Shown here: positions 1 through 9,700 of the stretch, piece after piece
Layout: each line of letters begins with the position of its first letter
How positions within the stretch are numbered: the first letter of the stretch is position 1
DNA from: Acidobacteriota bacterium
Lineage (GTDB): Bacteria; Acidobacteriota; Terriglobia; Bryobacterales; Bryobacteraceae
DNA length: 64,000 nucleotides
Reading direction: 5' to 3'
NCBI GenBank assembly: GCA_026393985.1
Contig: JAPKZB010000079.1
Coordinates: 1-64,000, forward strand
Program-made: the position numbers and the translations under genes
Notes under the pieces: generated by a model
Told to the model about the DNA's origin: nothing
Database searches by the model: none
Seen by the model: the letters and a program-made list of their open reading frames with translations, nothing else

Positions 1-371
1 CTTTCTTGGCCGCACTTCCAGAAGTCAGACACGGCCTCGCACCGTTTTAACCCAGTATTGGCGGGCTCGACCAGGCTACCGCAACGAAAGACCCCAGACA
101 GCCCAAGCCGCCCGGCGGGGGCCCTGTGCATAATTCAGGTAGCACGACACTGAGTGAACCACGGTTTCCCCGTCGACGCAAGAACAATGTGTGGCGACGA
201 GTAAGATTCTTGCTGGACTCCTTATGGCCCGACCACTTGGGCGCAAGTGGGCTTGGCGGGAAGGGACTGTGGAGGTTCCGGGCCGCTCTACCGAGTTTCC
301 TGCTTTGGGCCAAGGTGCCAGCTTCAGTGGCTCGCGCACCAATCATGAGTCGCAGCGGCTACTCTGGAGAG
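1..371. other. Left-edge stretch with no supported gene
   Basis: Open frames run through this stretch on both strands, and the cupin frame extends upstream of its likely start at 372. None of the translations resembles a family I know, and codon use here is unlike the genes that follow. It may hold the decayed end of a neighbouring gene. No RNA gene, repeat or convincing promoter was seen. Confidence 0.4.
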
Positions 372-890
372 ATGGGGAATGTCCAACTTCTGACCCACGC
401 TCTGATTAAGTCGGTCGAGCAGGAGGCGGCGGCATCGGCGCGGCGGCGGAAGAACTTCAACTTTCATGCCAGTGCGGCGGACAATCCGCATCGCATGCTC
501 AACGTGCTGTGCCGCGGCACCTACGTGCGGCCGCACCGCCATGTTACGCCGCCCAAGAGCGAGGCATTTATCCCGCTGACCGGGGCGGTCGGCATTGTTC
601 TGTTCGATGACGCGGGGGCCGTCGCCGCGGCTCATCGCCTCGATGCCGGCGGGCCCGTGCGCGGCATTGATCTTCCGCCGGGTGTGTGGCATACCGTGAT
701 CGCGCTGACGGAGACGAGCGTCTGTTATGAGGTGAAGCCGGGGCCGTGGGAGCCGGCCTCCGACAAGGATTTCGCCGCTTGGGCGCCGGGGGAGGGCGAG
801 GCAGCGTGTGCCGCGCTGGTGGCCCGGTGGGAGGCGCTATTCGCGGCGCCGGGCGCGCTGCCGGGCGGCCCAGTATACAATGGCGGCTGA
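372..890 (+). CDS. WbuC-like cupin-fold protein
   Basis: A 172-residue cupin resembling the WbuC family of small metal-binding cupins often found near surface-polysaccharide genes. The N-terminal part has the family pattern: an Ala/Arg-rich helix (QEAAASARRRKNFNFH), then YVRPHRH about 50 residues in, which supplies cupin metal-ligand histidines, and later PPGVWHTV with the second-motif histidine. I chose ATG 372 rather than the longer frame opening at 126, or ATG 345, because homology starts here. A GGAGAG lies unusually close to this ATG. The stop overlaps the next start (TGATG), so the two genes are translationally coupled. Substrate unknown; family call fairly sure. Confidence 0.75.
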   Translation: MGNVQLLTHALIKSVEQEAAASARRRKNFNFHASAADNPHRMLNVLCRGTYVRPHRHVTPPKSEAFIPLTGAVGIVLFDDAGAVAAAHRLDAGGPVRGIDLPPGVWHTVIALTETSVCYEVKPGPWEPASDKDFAAWAPGEGEAACAALVARWEALFAAPGALPGGPVYNGG

Positions 891-1789
891 TGAAACTTGC
901 CGCCGTGATGATGATTGCAGGCGCGCTGTACGCGCAGCCGGTGTTGCCGATCAAGCTGGTCAGCGACTGGGTGAAGCTGCCCAAGGGGATGTACATCGGA
1001 GAGTGCTCCGGCGTGAGCGTCGATAAGGAAGACAACGTCTGGGTGTTTCACCGGGGCAAGGCGCAGGTGCTGAAGTTCGACCGGACCGGGAAGTTACTCG
1101 ACGCCTGGGAGGGGCTGCCCGTGGCGGCTTCGCACGGCATCAAGGTGGACCCGGAAGGGAACATCTGGACCGTGGACGTGTTCGGACACAACATCAAGAA
1201 GTTCTCGCGGGACGGGCGGATTCTGATGCACATCGGCAACGCGGGCAACACGCCGGGCGATAACACGACGCCTTACGCCTTCAATCGGCCGACGGCGGTG
1301 GCGTTTGAGCCGAACGGGGACTTTTGGGTCTCTGACGGGTATGTGAACTCCCGGGTGCTGAAGTTCAACAAAGACGGCGAGTTTGTCCTGCAGATCGGGG
1401 GGAAGAAGGGGACGGCCGATGGGGAGTTTGATACGGTGCACGATGTGGCGCTCGACACGCGCGGGCGCGTGTACGTGGCCGACCGGGAGAACCGGCGCGT
1501 GCAGATCTTCTCGGCCGACGGGAAGTTTCTGACCAAATGGACCAATGTGGGCTCGCCGTGGGGGCTGGCCTTCAACGCCAAAGACGGGACGTTCTACGTG
1601 GCTGACGGGTATGCGAACCGGATTCTGAAGGTGAATCTGGAGGGACAGGTGCTGGGCACTTACGGGAAGTTCGGCAAGATCCCGGGACGGTTTGATTTTA
1701 TCCACCATATCGCGGTGGATTCGGCGGGCAATCTCTATGCCGCCGAGATCAAGAACTGGCGGGTGCAGAAGTTCTCCTGGCAGAACTAG
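890..1789 (+). CDS. Secreted NHL-repeat beta-propeller protein
   Basis: About 299 residues with a short N-terminal signal peptide (MKLAAVMMIAGALYAQ) followed by NHL-type repeats such as VDVFGHNIKKFSRDG, VYVADRENRRVQIFSADG and FYVADGYANRILKV. The repeats predict a six-bladed propeller in the periplasm or outside the cell. Such proteins resemble the lyase domain of peptidylglycine amidating enzymes, but no catalytic assignment is safe. The start overlaps the cupin stop by one base, and the deacetylase follows 14 bases after the stop, so the three form a likely operon. Confidence 0.8.
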   Translation: MKLAAVMMIAGALYAQPVLPIKLVSDWVKLPKGMYIGECSGVSVDKEDNVWVFHRGKAQVLKFDRTGKLLDAWEGLPVAASHGIKVDPEGNIWTVDVFGHNIKKFSRDGRILMHIGNAGNTPGDNTTPYAFNRPTAVAFEPNGDFWVSDGYVNSRVLKFNKDGEFVLQIGGKKGTADGEFDTVHDVALDTRGRVYVADRENRRVQIFSADGKFLTKWTNVGSPWGLAFNAKDGTFYVADGYANRILKVNLEGQVLGTYGKFGKIPGRFDFIHHIAVDSAGNLYAAEIKNWRVQKFSWQN

Positions 1790-1803
1790 AGAGAGAGGGT
1801 GCC

Positions 1804-3402
1804 GTGGAGAGGCGGGAGGTCAGCCGGCGGGCGGTGATGGCGGGCGCGGCAAGCGCAGCGGTGAGCCATGGGGCGGGGCGGAAGCGGGTGGTGTTGACGT
1901 TTGATGACGCGGTGAAGTCGCACCGGACGTTCGTGGGGCCTTATCTGCGGGATCTGGGATTTCGGGCGACCTTCTTTGTGACGCACCGGTGGATGGCGCA
2001 GAGCGAGCATTTCCTGTCCTGGCAGGACGCGGCGGAGTTGCACGGGATGGGGTTCGAGATTGGGAACCATAGCTGGACGCACCTTGATTCGTCGTCGCCG
2101 CGGGGGGCGGCGCGGCTCGAGGCGGAGCTGGCGCTGGTGGACTATGAGCTGCGGCGGGTGGGGGTGCCGAAGCCGGTGAGCTTTGAGTGGCCGGGGAATC
2201 AGTTTGGGCCGGAGGGACTGGCAGTGTTGGAGCGGCACGGAATTACGCTGGCGCGGCGGGGGGCGCAGCCGGAGGCGGAGTACGGGCGGATGGTAGTGGG
2301 GCCGGCCTACCAGCCGGGGCGGCATGACCGGCTGCTGATTCCGACCACGGGGGATGCTTATCCGGATTGGACGCTTGCGCATTTTGAACAGGTGATGCGG
2401 GCGGCGGGGGAGGGAGAGCTGGTGGTGCTGCAGTTTCACGGGGTACCGGATGTGGTGCATCCGTGGGTGCATACCCCGGCGGACAGTTTCCGGCGGTATA
2501 TGGAGTACCTGCGGCGGGAGGGATTTGAGACGCTGGCGCTGCGGGATGTGGCGCCGTTAGCGCAGAGCGTGCCGGCGGATCCGCGGCGGCGGGAGCGGTA
2601 CAAAGCGCCGAAGGATGGAAAGCTGGCGCTGCCGGTGGAGGTGGAGCAGACGCGGAGGCGGCTGGGCTACTGGCGCGGGGTGATGGCGGAGCACGGGTTC
2701 AGCGCGGCGGAGGCGAGGTTGGTGACGGGCCAGGAGGTGACGGGGTCGCAGGGCGGGGTGCTGGCGGGATTGGCGCTGCGGCCGTACCCTGGGGGGCGGC
2801 ATCCGCGGATTGGTTTCCTCGACGGGATGGTGGCGCCGATGCGGGGGACGAAGGCGAGCGTGTTTCTGCCTTGGGCGGGGGCGGGGTATGTGATTGTGGA
2901 TGTGCCGGAGGCGGTCATGGCGAACGGGAAGATCCACTTTCTGGGGCACACGCATATTCCGACGGTGTGGGATGAGCGGAATCAGGTGGTGGCGAACCGG
3001 GATTGGACGGTGGGAGAGGACGGGTCGCTGCGGAATGAGTGGGTGCTGGGGGACGGGGTGAAGATTGGGGCGACGGTGCGGCTGGAAGGTGGGGAGGTGC
3101 GGATGACGTGCCGCGTCGAGAACGGGACGGCGGAGACGCTGCGGGAGATGCGGGCGCAGGTTTGCGTGATGTTCGGGAACGCGCCGGGGTTTGCGGCGCA
3201 GACGAACGACAACAAGACGCTGGGGGAGCGGGTGGCGACGGTGCGGGCGGGGGAGCGGGCGATTCACGTGGAGTGGACGCCGGTGCAGCGGGTGTGGGGG
3301 AATCCGCAATGTCCGTGTATGCATTCTGACCCGCGGTTTCCGGATTGCCGGCCGGGGGAGGCGGTGGAGGCGCAGGGGCGAATGTGGTTTAGCGGGGAGT
3401 AG
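1804..3402 (+). CDS. Polysaccharide deacetylase with large C-terminal domain
   Basis: A 532-residue protein with GTG start and a Tat-like leader (SRRAVMAGAASAA). Residues about 28-260 are a NodB/CE4 deacetylase domain: the TFDD motif (residues 32-35) and the metal-binding NHSWTH (His89, His93) are present, predicting removal of acetyl groups from a polysaccharide or peptidoglycan. From about residue 270 on there is a region I do not recognise, with beta-rich character, a HTHIPTVWDERNQ stretch and a cysteine cluster (PQCPCMHSD, then PDCRPG) near the end. It may be a binding or second catalytic domain. It follows the NHL gene by 14 bases. CE4 assignment sure; substrate unknown. Confidence 0.85.
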   Translation: MERREVSRRAVMAGAASAAVSHGAGRKRVVLTFDDAVKSHRTFVGPYLRDLGFRATFFVTHRWMAQSEHFLSWQDAAELHGMGFEIGNHSWTHLDSSSPRGAARLEAELALVDYELRRVGVPKPVSFEWPGNQFGPEGLAVLERHGITLARRGAQPEAEYGRMVVGPAYQPGRHDRLLIPTTGDAYPDWTLAHFEQVMRAAGEGELVVLQFHGVPDVVHPWVHTPADSFRRYMEYLRREGFETLALRDVAPLAQSVPADPRRRERYKAPKDGKLALPVEVEQTRRRLGYWRGVMAEHGFSAAEARLVTGQEVTGSQGGVLAGLALRPYPGGRHPRIGFLDGMVAPMRGTKASVFLPWAGAGYVIVDVPEAVMANGKIHFLGHTHIPTVWDERNQVVANRDWTVGEDGSLRNEWVLGDGVKIGATVRLEGGEVRMTCRVENGTAETLREMRAQVCVMFGNAPGFAAQTNDNKTLGERVATVRAGERAIHVEWTPVQRVWGNPQCPCMHSDPRFPDCRPGEAVEAQGRMWFSGE

Positions 3403-3428
3403 GTCCGCACCGCCATTTCAGCGAGCTT

Positions 3429-3460
3429 GCGGGGATGTTGGCAGTGCGGGGATTTTGGCA
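3429..3460. repeat. Imperfect 15-bp direct repeat, 17-bp period
   Basis: GCGGGGATGTTGGCA at 3429-3443 is repeated as GCGGGGATTTTGGCA at 3446-3460 with one mismatch. It lies in non-coding DNA beside a second micro-duplication. Confidence 0.7.
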
Positions 3461-3509
3461 GAAGGAGCGCTGGCTAAAACAGTTCTTCAGAAATGAGGCT
3501 GCTGCTTTT

Positions 3510-3545
3510 ACCCGGAGAGCAAGGCTTACCCGGAGAGCAAGGCTT
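3510..3545. repeat. Perfect 18-bp tandem duplication
   Basis: ACCCGGAGAGCAAGGCTT occurs twice in direct succession. One frame would read as a collagen-like Pro-Gly-Glu-Gln-Gly-Leu repeat, but no gene surrounds it, so it is reported as non-coding. Confidence 0.85.
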
Positions 3546-3720
3546 GGTGACTTTGCCGTACTGCGGTCAGTCGAGCAGCGGTCCATCGCCCGGCACGCGG
3601 GGCGGGATTGACGATTTCGGGCCATGCCGGCCGGAGCGGACTTGGAGTTATCCGGTTGATCGAGTGGGTTGATGTTACCCTCCACATCGCGGCCGAATCG
3701 GTGCTGCCAGCCGTCTGTTG

Positions 3721-3750
3721 TTGACATCATGTGTAGTACTTGTGTACTAT
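3721..3750 (+). promoter_or_regulatory. Sigma-70-like promoter with embedded palindrome
   Basis: TTGACA (3721-3726) and TACTAT (3745-3750) are separated by 18 bases. The spacer and -10 contain a perfect inverted repeat, TAGTAC (3734-3739), TTGT, GTACTA (3744-3749), which would place an operator over the -10 box of the PEP-CTERM gene. The boxes match consensus 6/6 and 5/6. No regulator gene is adjacent. Confidence 0.6.
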
Positions 3751-3792
3751 CTTTCAGTGCACGATTGTATGTTTGGCCGATTCTGCTCTAGT

Positions 3793-4626
3793 ATGGCGGC
3801 GTATGCTTTCGAGACTGGCGTCAGGGTAGCGGAGGATCGCGGATTCACCCAACTGAATCTATCGCTGCAACTCTCTCGCCTCGGATGGGCCACGCTCCTG
3901 GTCTCTTCCGTTTTAGCCAGTTCGTATCGCCTGCTGCCTCCGGCGACTGGGGCGATTCCCCTTGTGCTCAGTTTCGGGCTAGTCAGCGCTGCCCGCGCTG
4001 CCGCCATTGTTGTTCCTCCCAGTCTCAATCCCGGCGATACCTACAGGCTGATCTTCGTAACCAACGGCACGGTGAATGCGCTCTCCAACGATATCGCTTA
4101 CTACAACTCTTTCGTTTCGGACGAGGTTCTGGTCACCCCGGCGCTTGCGGCTCTGGGTACCACCTGGAAGGCGCTGGCTTCGACCAGCAGTGTCAATGTC
4201 TTGATTAACGCCGGACTCGACCCGACTGACACGACGACTCGCTTCTACAACACGCAGGGTAAGCTGATCGCCACCGGGGTTCCGGTCAACGTAAACGGTC
4301 TATACGGCGGGATTCAATACTCTCATGCTGCCGTGATCACCGACAGTTCCGGGACCGATGTCAACGTGCCCGTTTGGACGGGTACCGGGAGCGACGGAGT
4401 CACGAGCCGGGCTCTTGGCGGCACCGGCTTTAGTTTCTGGGGCTATTCCGGCTCGGCCGATTATGACTGGACCGAGTTCAATATCAACCCCAAGAGTACG
4501 ATGCAGCATCTCTACGCCATTTCCGGGGTACTCTCGGTCTCTGTCCCGGAACCGTCCTCGCTGGTTTTGGCGGGAGGCGCGATTCTGATGCTTGGTTTCG
4601 CGAAGCTTTGGCGCGCTGGTCGCTAG
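3793..4626 (+). CDS. PEP-CTERM sorting domain protein
   Basis: About 277 residues, probably exported and anchored to the envelope by the exosortase system. The C-terminus has the three-part PEP-CTERM signal: VPEPSSL, a hydrophobic helix (VLAGGAILMLGF) and a basic tail (RAGR). The middle part (GDTYRLIFVTNGT, then an IAYYNSFV stretch and VWTGTGSDG) resembles the body of other PEP-CTERM proteins of unknown function. The frame is open back to TTG 3718, but a good promoter covers 3721-3750, so the start must lie downstream; ATG 3769 and ATG 3793 are both possible and neither has a clear Shine-Dalgarno. The N-terminal leader before the hydrophobic segment is unusually long. Confidence 0.75.
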   Translation: MAAYAFETGVRVAEDRGFTQLNLSLQLSRLGWATLLVSSVLASSYRLLPPATGAIPLVLSFGLVSAARAAAIVVPPSLNPGDTYRLIFVTNGTVNALSNDIAYYNSFVSDEVLVTPALAALGTTWKALASTSSVNVLINAGLDPTDTTTRFYNTQGKLIATGVPVNVNGLYGGIQYSHAAVITDSSGTDVNVPVWTGTGSDGVTSRALGGTGFSFWGYSGSADYDWTEFNINPKSTMQHLYAISGVLSVSVPEPSSLVLAGGAILMLGFAKLWRAGR

Positions 4627-4834
4627 GCCGGCGCTTTTCCCAGCAGGGCGACGCGGGCCCGTGAATTGCGCACGGCCCAGTGGCGGCCCCCCAAGAGCCA
4701 TCCGGGAAAAATAGTAAGTATAATTTGACAAACCCCAAATCTCGGGCCTGCTTGCCGGGCGTCGTTTGGGGGCCATTCCAACTTCGGCACCGGACGAGCA
4801 GGGTGCGGATTTTCATTCGAGCGGAGTTCTCATC

Positions 4835-5986
4835 ATGAATGAGCAAAACACAACACGTCGGGAGATTCTGGCGGGGGCGGCGGCGCTGTCTGCCGCCGTG
4901 CCCGCGGCGGCGAAACCGATGATCCCGACCCCGCCTGGCATCAAGATCGGCGTCAGCGTCAATACCTACACACCCGAATACGGGCAGTACCTGAAACAAC
5001 TCGGAGTCAAGTGGGTGAGCGTGGCGCCGCAGCAGGCCACGGCCAACTCCGAAGGCTTCACCAAGCAGCGGGAAACCTGGGAGGCCGGCGGCTTTGGCGT
5101 TTACAACATCGGCAGCGGCGTGGGGCCGTCGGGCAGCTTGCATAACATGCCCGAGGTGACCCTGAACCTGCCGGGGCGCGATGTAAAGATTGAGGACTAC
5201 CTCAACTACATCCGCTACCTGGGCAAGGCGAAGATTCCCTACTCGACCTACGCGCACATGGGCAACGGCATCTGGTCAAGCGGCCGGGTGATCAATGCGC
5301 GCGGCTACATCGCGCGGGACGGCAACTCGAACAGTCCGGACTGGAAAGGCTTCTGGGGTGGCAAGACCTACACCGAACCGCTGTCGCATGGTCGCGTCTA
5401 CACCGAGCAAGAGATCTGGGAGAACTACGAGTACTTCATCAAGAAAGTAGTTCCGGTGGCCGAGGAAGCCGGCGTACGCATCGGGATCCACCCGGACGAT
5501 CCGCCCCAGCGCATGCTGGCCGGCGTACCGCGCTGCATCTTCTCGAACTTCGAGGGGTATAAAAAGGCCATCGAGATCGCCAACAGTCCGAACATCGGGG
5601 TCTGCTTCTGCGTCGGGTCGTGGCTCGAGGGCGGCAAGATGACCGGCGCGGACTGCGTGGATGTGATCAGGTACTTCGCGGCGAAGAAAAAGCTGTTCAA
5701 GGTCCACTTCCGCAATGTGACGGCTCCGCTGCCGCACTTTACGGAAGCGCTGATCGACGATGGCTACTACGACATGAGCCGGGTGATGCAGGCGCTGGTG
5801 GACGTCAAGTTCGACGGCATCGTTATTCCGGATCACGTTCCGGCGGTGGGAGAGATTCCCGGCGCGCCGGATACGAGCCGGGGCGCTGGAGCCAACGGGC
5901 AGTTTCGTCCGAGTGTTGGACTGGCGTACCTGCTGGGCAGCATGAACTCCATGTTGAAGGCGGCGCAGCGGACGGCGAAGGCATAG
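4835..5986 (+). CDS. Exported sugar phosphate isomerase/epimerase-like TIM-barrel protein
   Basis: A 383-residue protein with a Tat-type leader (TTRREILAGAAALSAAVPAAA) followed by an AP-endonuclease-2/xylose-isomerase-like barrel. Motifs include IGVSVNTYTPEYG near the start, GVRIGIHPDDPP, GVCFCVGSW and KVHFRNV, the last three carrying likely metal ligands, and FDGIVIPDHVP near the end. Substrate unknown, likely a sugar or sugar acid in the periplasm. ATG 4835 was chosen because it begins the Tat signal and is preceded by GGAG. A GC-rich hairpin follows the stop. An exact TATAAT at 4719-4724 upstream lacks a convincing -35. Confidence 0.75.
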   Translation: MNEQNTTRREILAGAAALSAAVPAAAKPMIPTPPGIKIGVSVNTYTPEYGQYLKQLGVKWVSVAPQQATANSEGFTKQRETWEAGGFGVYNIGSGVGPSGSLHNMPEVTLNLPGRDVKIEDYLNYIRYLGKAKIPYSTYAHMGNGIWSSGRVINARGYIARDGNSNSPDWKGFWGGKTYTEPLSHGRVYTEQEIWENYEYFIKKVVPVAEEAGVRIGIHPDDPPQRMLAGVPRCIFSNFEGYKKAIEIANSPNIGVCFCVGSWLEGGKMTGADCVDVIRYFAAKKKLFKVHFRNVTAPLPHFTEALIDDGYYDMSRVMQALVDVKFDGIVIPDHVPAVGEIPGAPDTSRGAGANGQFRPSVGLAYLLGSMNSMLKAAQRTAKA

Positions 5987-6798
5987 CGGGCAGGCCCGGC
6001 AGCGCTGCCGCCGGGCTTCCTTCCCATCCAGGAGCAGAAGCCGATGGTGAGTGCCCTCTGGAGGACACGCGGGTCGTGATGCTGCCGCCCGGGTTTGCGC
6101 AGTTCGTCATGTTCAGGAGATGGACGAACCCGGAAGGCCACTCGGCATAAACCGTTTTGTTGACGGCCAGCCAATGTTACGTTGGACGGGGCCGCGTGGC
6201 ATAGTGCGGCCGGTGTCTCCCCACAGTTTGCTGGCTCGGCTGCTGCACGTGCCGAAGCGCGGCCATCCGGTGAAGAGCCGTTTGCCGAAGGCGATCTGGT
6301 TCAGGTCGAATCCCCGGGCCGGGATGTTGCAGTCGAAGTTGCTGACCAGACGGTGAGCGCGGTCGGAGTGGAACAGGCCTCGGCTCAGGGCGGGGCGTAG
6401 GTGGTCGCAGCTGGTTTGGGTGAAGGTGGCGCCGGGTGATACTCGCCTGGGGCGAGGGGTAACGGGAGTCGGGCGTCGGCGGCGCTGGCGAGGAGCGGCT
6501 GGTTCATCCGGCGGCTGATGGCCAGGCGGTTGGTGGTGTAGTGTGGTGAGAAGATCGCGGGCAGGGCCGGGAGCCCGGCTGTTCTTGCATTTGACAGCCA
6601 CAGGACCTTTGCCCGTGTTGGTGCGTTGGATGCCTTTATGGCGGCGCCTTGGCAAGGTGCCCCGTTACTGCCAGCTGCTGCGCCGGAACTAGAACGGAGC
6701 CGTTCCCACCGAAGCGAGTTCCGTGCTCCACCGGCGGCCGGACCAGCGCTGACGCGGCGCCGCGGCGGGGAATAGAATGTCGAGGAGAGGTGCATGGC
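5987..6798. other. Long stretch without a supported gene
   Basis: About 800 bases separate the TIM-barrel gene from the next cytochrome gene. Frames of 100-200 codons are open on both strands (for example minus strand 6113-6655), but their translations are rich in Pro, Arg and Ser, change character along their length and match nothing I recognise. The hairpin at 5994-6016 and the Shine-Dalgarno at 6784-6790 are the only clear signals. It may be a decayed gene. Confidence 0.5.
5994..6020 (+). terminator. Hairpin after the TIM-barrel gene
   Basis: GCCCGGC (5994-6000) and GCCGGGC (6010-6016) form a 7-bp stem around a 9-base loop, followed by TTCC. The T-run is poor, so termination strength is uncertain. 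Confidence 0.5.
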
Positions 6799-9700
6799 AT
6801 GTCCTTGGTGATTCGACGGGTTTTCCATCCTGTTTGCCTCGCGGTGCTTGGCCTTCTGGCGGGCGGCGCCGGGTGGGCGGCCGAGCCATCGGGTCTCGAC
6901 AGCCGGTTCACCTCGACGGTGCGTCCCTTCCTGGCTACCTACTGTGTCACCTGCCACAACGCGCGGCAGCCAGCGGCGCAACTGGATTTAAGCGCGTTCT
7001 CCTCGCGCGCGACGCTGGTGCGGGACGGGCGCCGGTGGAGCCAGATTCTCGAGCGGATCGAGGCGCGAGAGATGCCACCGGCCGGAGCGCGGCAGCCTGC
7101 GGCCGGGGAGCGCGAGACGGCGGTCGCCTGGTTGCACGCCGTCCGCGACGACGAACGCCGGCGCCACGCGGGGGATCCGGGGATCGTGCTCGCACGGCGG
7201 TTGAGCAATGCCGAGTATGACTACACGATCCGGGATCTGACCGGGGTGGATATCCGTCCGGCGCGGGAGTTCCCCGTCGATCCGGCGAATACGGCGGGCT
7301 TTGATAACTCCGGGGAGACGCTCGCGATGTCGCCAACGCTGCTCAAGAAGTATCTGAGCGCGGCGCGGGAGGTGGCCAGCCATCTGTACTTGCGGGAGAA
7401 GGGGTTTGGCTTTGCTCCCCATCCGATGCTGGCCGAAACCGACCGGGATAAGTTCGCGGTGCACCAGATCATCGACTTTTATCACCGGCAGAATGTCGAC
7501 CTGGCTGATTACTTTGAGACGGCGTGGCGGTTCCGGCACCGGGTGGCGCTGGGGCAGCCGCGGGCGACGCTGGCGGGTTTGGCGAGGGCGCACAAGGTGA
7601 GTGTGAAGTATCTGGCCACGGTGTGGGCCACGCTTGAAAGCAGCCCCGACGTGGGACCGTTGGGGCAGCTGCAGAAGATGTGGCGCGCCCTGCCCGCCCC
7701 GCGTCCCGCTGCGGCGGTGCGCGCGGAGTGCGAACAGATGCGAGCCTATGTCCGCCGCTTGCGGGCGAAGGTGGAGCCGCGGTTCTTAAACATCACCGCG
7801 GGGCCGATTGGCGCGGCGTGGCAGCCGCTGCTCATCTGGAAGAACAGGCAGTATGCCACACACCGTCGGCGGTTTGACGCCCGGCAGTTGCAGGTGGCCA
7901 GCGAGCCGCTGTTCGAGCAGAAGGACCTCGTGGAGCCGGAGTGGGCGAACCCGTTCGGCCCGGGGAAGACGCTGCTCGTTGAAAACGCGCCGGGGGATCC
8001 GGACCTGCGGGTGCCGGCCGGGCAGCGGGCGCGCTACGAGGCGGCGTGGGGCCGGTTCTGCAGCGCGTTCCCGGACAGGTTCTACCGGGAATCGCGCGGG
8101 CGGAATTACTTCGTCACGGGCAAGGATGAGGGCCGGTATCTGAGCGCCGGCTTTCACAACGTGATGGGCTATTTCCGGGACGATCAGCCGTTGTACGAGT
8201 TGTTACTCGAAGACACCGAGCAGGCGGAGCTCGACCGGATGTGGCGGGAAATGGATTTTGTCGCCTCGATCAACATCCGCACTTACGTCGAGTTCGCCAA
8301 GCTGGGCACGCGCGGCACGCGGGACGACTTCAAAGACGGCGAGCCGGAGGTGCGCGAGCTCGAAGTAGACCAGATTATCGCCGAGCCCCGGCTGCGGAAA
8401 CTGGAAACGGACTACCTCGAGATGGCCAAAACCGGCAGCCCGGTGGCCAAGCAGGCGGTTCGGGATTTCTTCAACACCTACAGTACCAGCCTCCGTTGGG
8501 TGCAGGACTCCCGGCGCGCCGCCGAGGCGAGCCATCGGGAGGCGCTCGTTGAGTTTGCGGCGCGCGCTTATCGCCGGCCGTTGACGGAGGCCGAACGCAA
8601 GGATGTGCTGTCGTTTTACCAGGACGCGCGGCAGCGCACGGGCCTGGACCATGAGTCGGCCGTCCGCGAAACCGTTGTGCTGATTCTTACCTCGCCACGG
8701 TTTTCCTACCGCGCCGACCCTGCGGCGGCGGGCGGCGTACGGCCCCTGTCCGATGCGGATCTGGCGAACCGGCTGAGTTACTTCCTATGGTCGAGCATGC
8801 CGGATGAGCCGCTGCGGAAGCGGGCCGCCGCCGGGGAGTTGCGGCGGCCGGAGGTGCTGCTGGCCGAGGCCCGGCGTATGCTGCGCGATCCGCGGGCGCG
8901 GGCCCTGGCCCTGGAGTTCGGGGGCAACTGGCTCGACATCCGCGACTTTGCGCAGCTATCGACGGTGGACCGGGAGCGCTTTCCGGCTTTCACGGACGAG
9001 GTGCGCGCGGCCATGGGAGAAGAGCCCATGCGGTTTTTGCGGCACATTTTTAGCCACAACGGTTCGCTGCTCGATCTTCTCTATGCGCGCTACACCTTCG
9101 TGAATCCGGTGCTGGCGCGTTACTACGGCATGGCCTTGCCGCCGGGAACGGGCGAAACCGACTGGGTGCGCGTGGCCGAGGCGGACCGGCAGGGGCGCGG
9201 GGGGCTGCTGCCCATGGCGGCCTTTCTCACGAAGAATGCGCCCGGACTGCGAACCAGTCCGGTGAAGCGGGGGTACTGGCTCGCACGGCGGATCCTTGGG
9301 GAGGAGATTCCGCCACCGCCGGCGGTGGTGCCGGAGCTGCCGGCCGATGAGGCGCGGATGGACCTGCCGCTGCGGCAGATGCTTGAGCGGCATCGGAGTA
9401 ACCCGGCGTGCGCGTCGTGCCACGCGCGGTTCGACTCCTTTGGTCTTGCGATGGAGGGCTTTGATCCGGTGGGGCGGCCGCGGTCGGCCGATTTGGCGGG
9501 TCGTCCGGTGGATGCCGGCGCCGTGTTTCCGGGTAAGGTGGCGGGCCAGGGCGTGGCGGGCCAGGGCGTGGCGGGCCAGGGCGTGGCGGGCCTGCAGGAG
9601 TACATCCGGACGCACCGCCAGCGCGACTTTGTCCGCGGCTTTACCGGTAAGCTGCTGGCGTACGCACTCGGGCGTAGTCTGGCGCTCTCCGACGAGGTCT

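Larger units (their letters stand above)
3403..3717. other. Intergenic stretch with two micro-duplications
   Basis: No gene is supported in this 315-base gap. It contains two short tandem duplications (annotated separately) and ends just before the promoter of the PEP-CTERM gene. Frames on either strand give arginine/serine-rich translations without family resemblance. Confidence 0.5.

Noticed and set aside
126-371. Upstream extension of the cupin frame
   Set aside because: The extra 82 residues match nothing, while cupin homology starts at ATG 372.
3718-3792. TTG start for the PEP-CTERM gene
   Set aside because: It would place the start before the -35 box of a near-consensus promoter. A later ATG is more likely.
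4655-4680. Hairpin after the PEP-CTERM gene
   Set aside because: The stem is bulged and there is no T-run, so it is not called a terminator.
4719-4730. TATAAT followed by TTGACA upstream of the TIM-barrel gene
   Set aside because: The two boxes are in the wrong order and each lacks a partner at 16-18 bases, so no promoter is claimed.
6113-6655. Possible 180-codon minus-strand gene
   Set aside because: No family resemblance, Pro/Arg/Ser-rich translation that changes character along its length, and no start signals.
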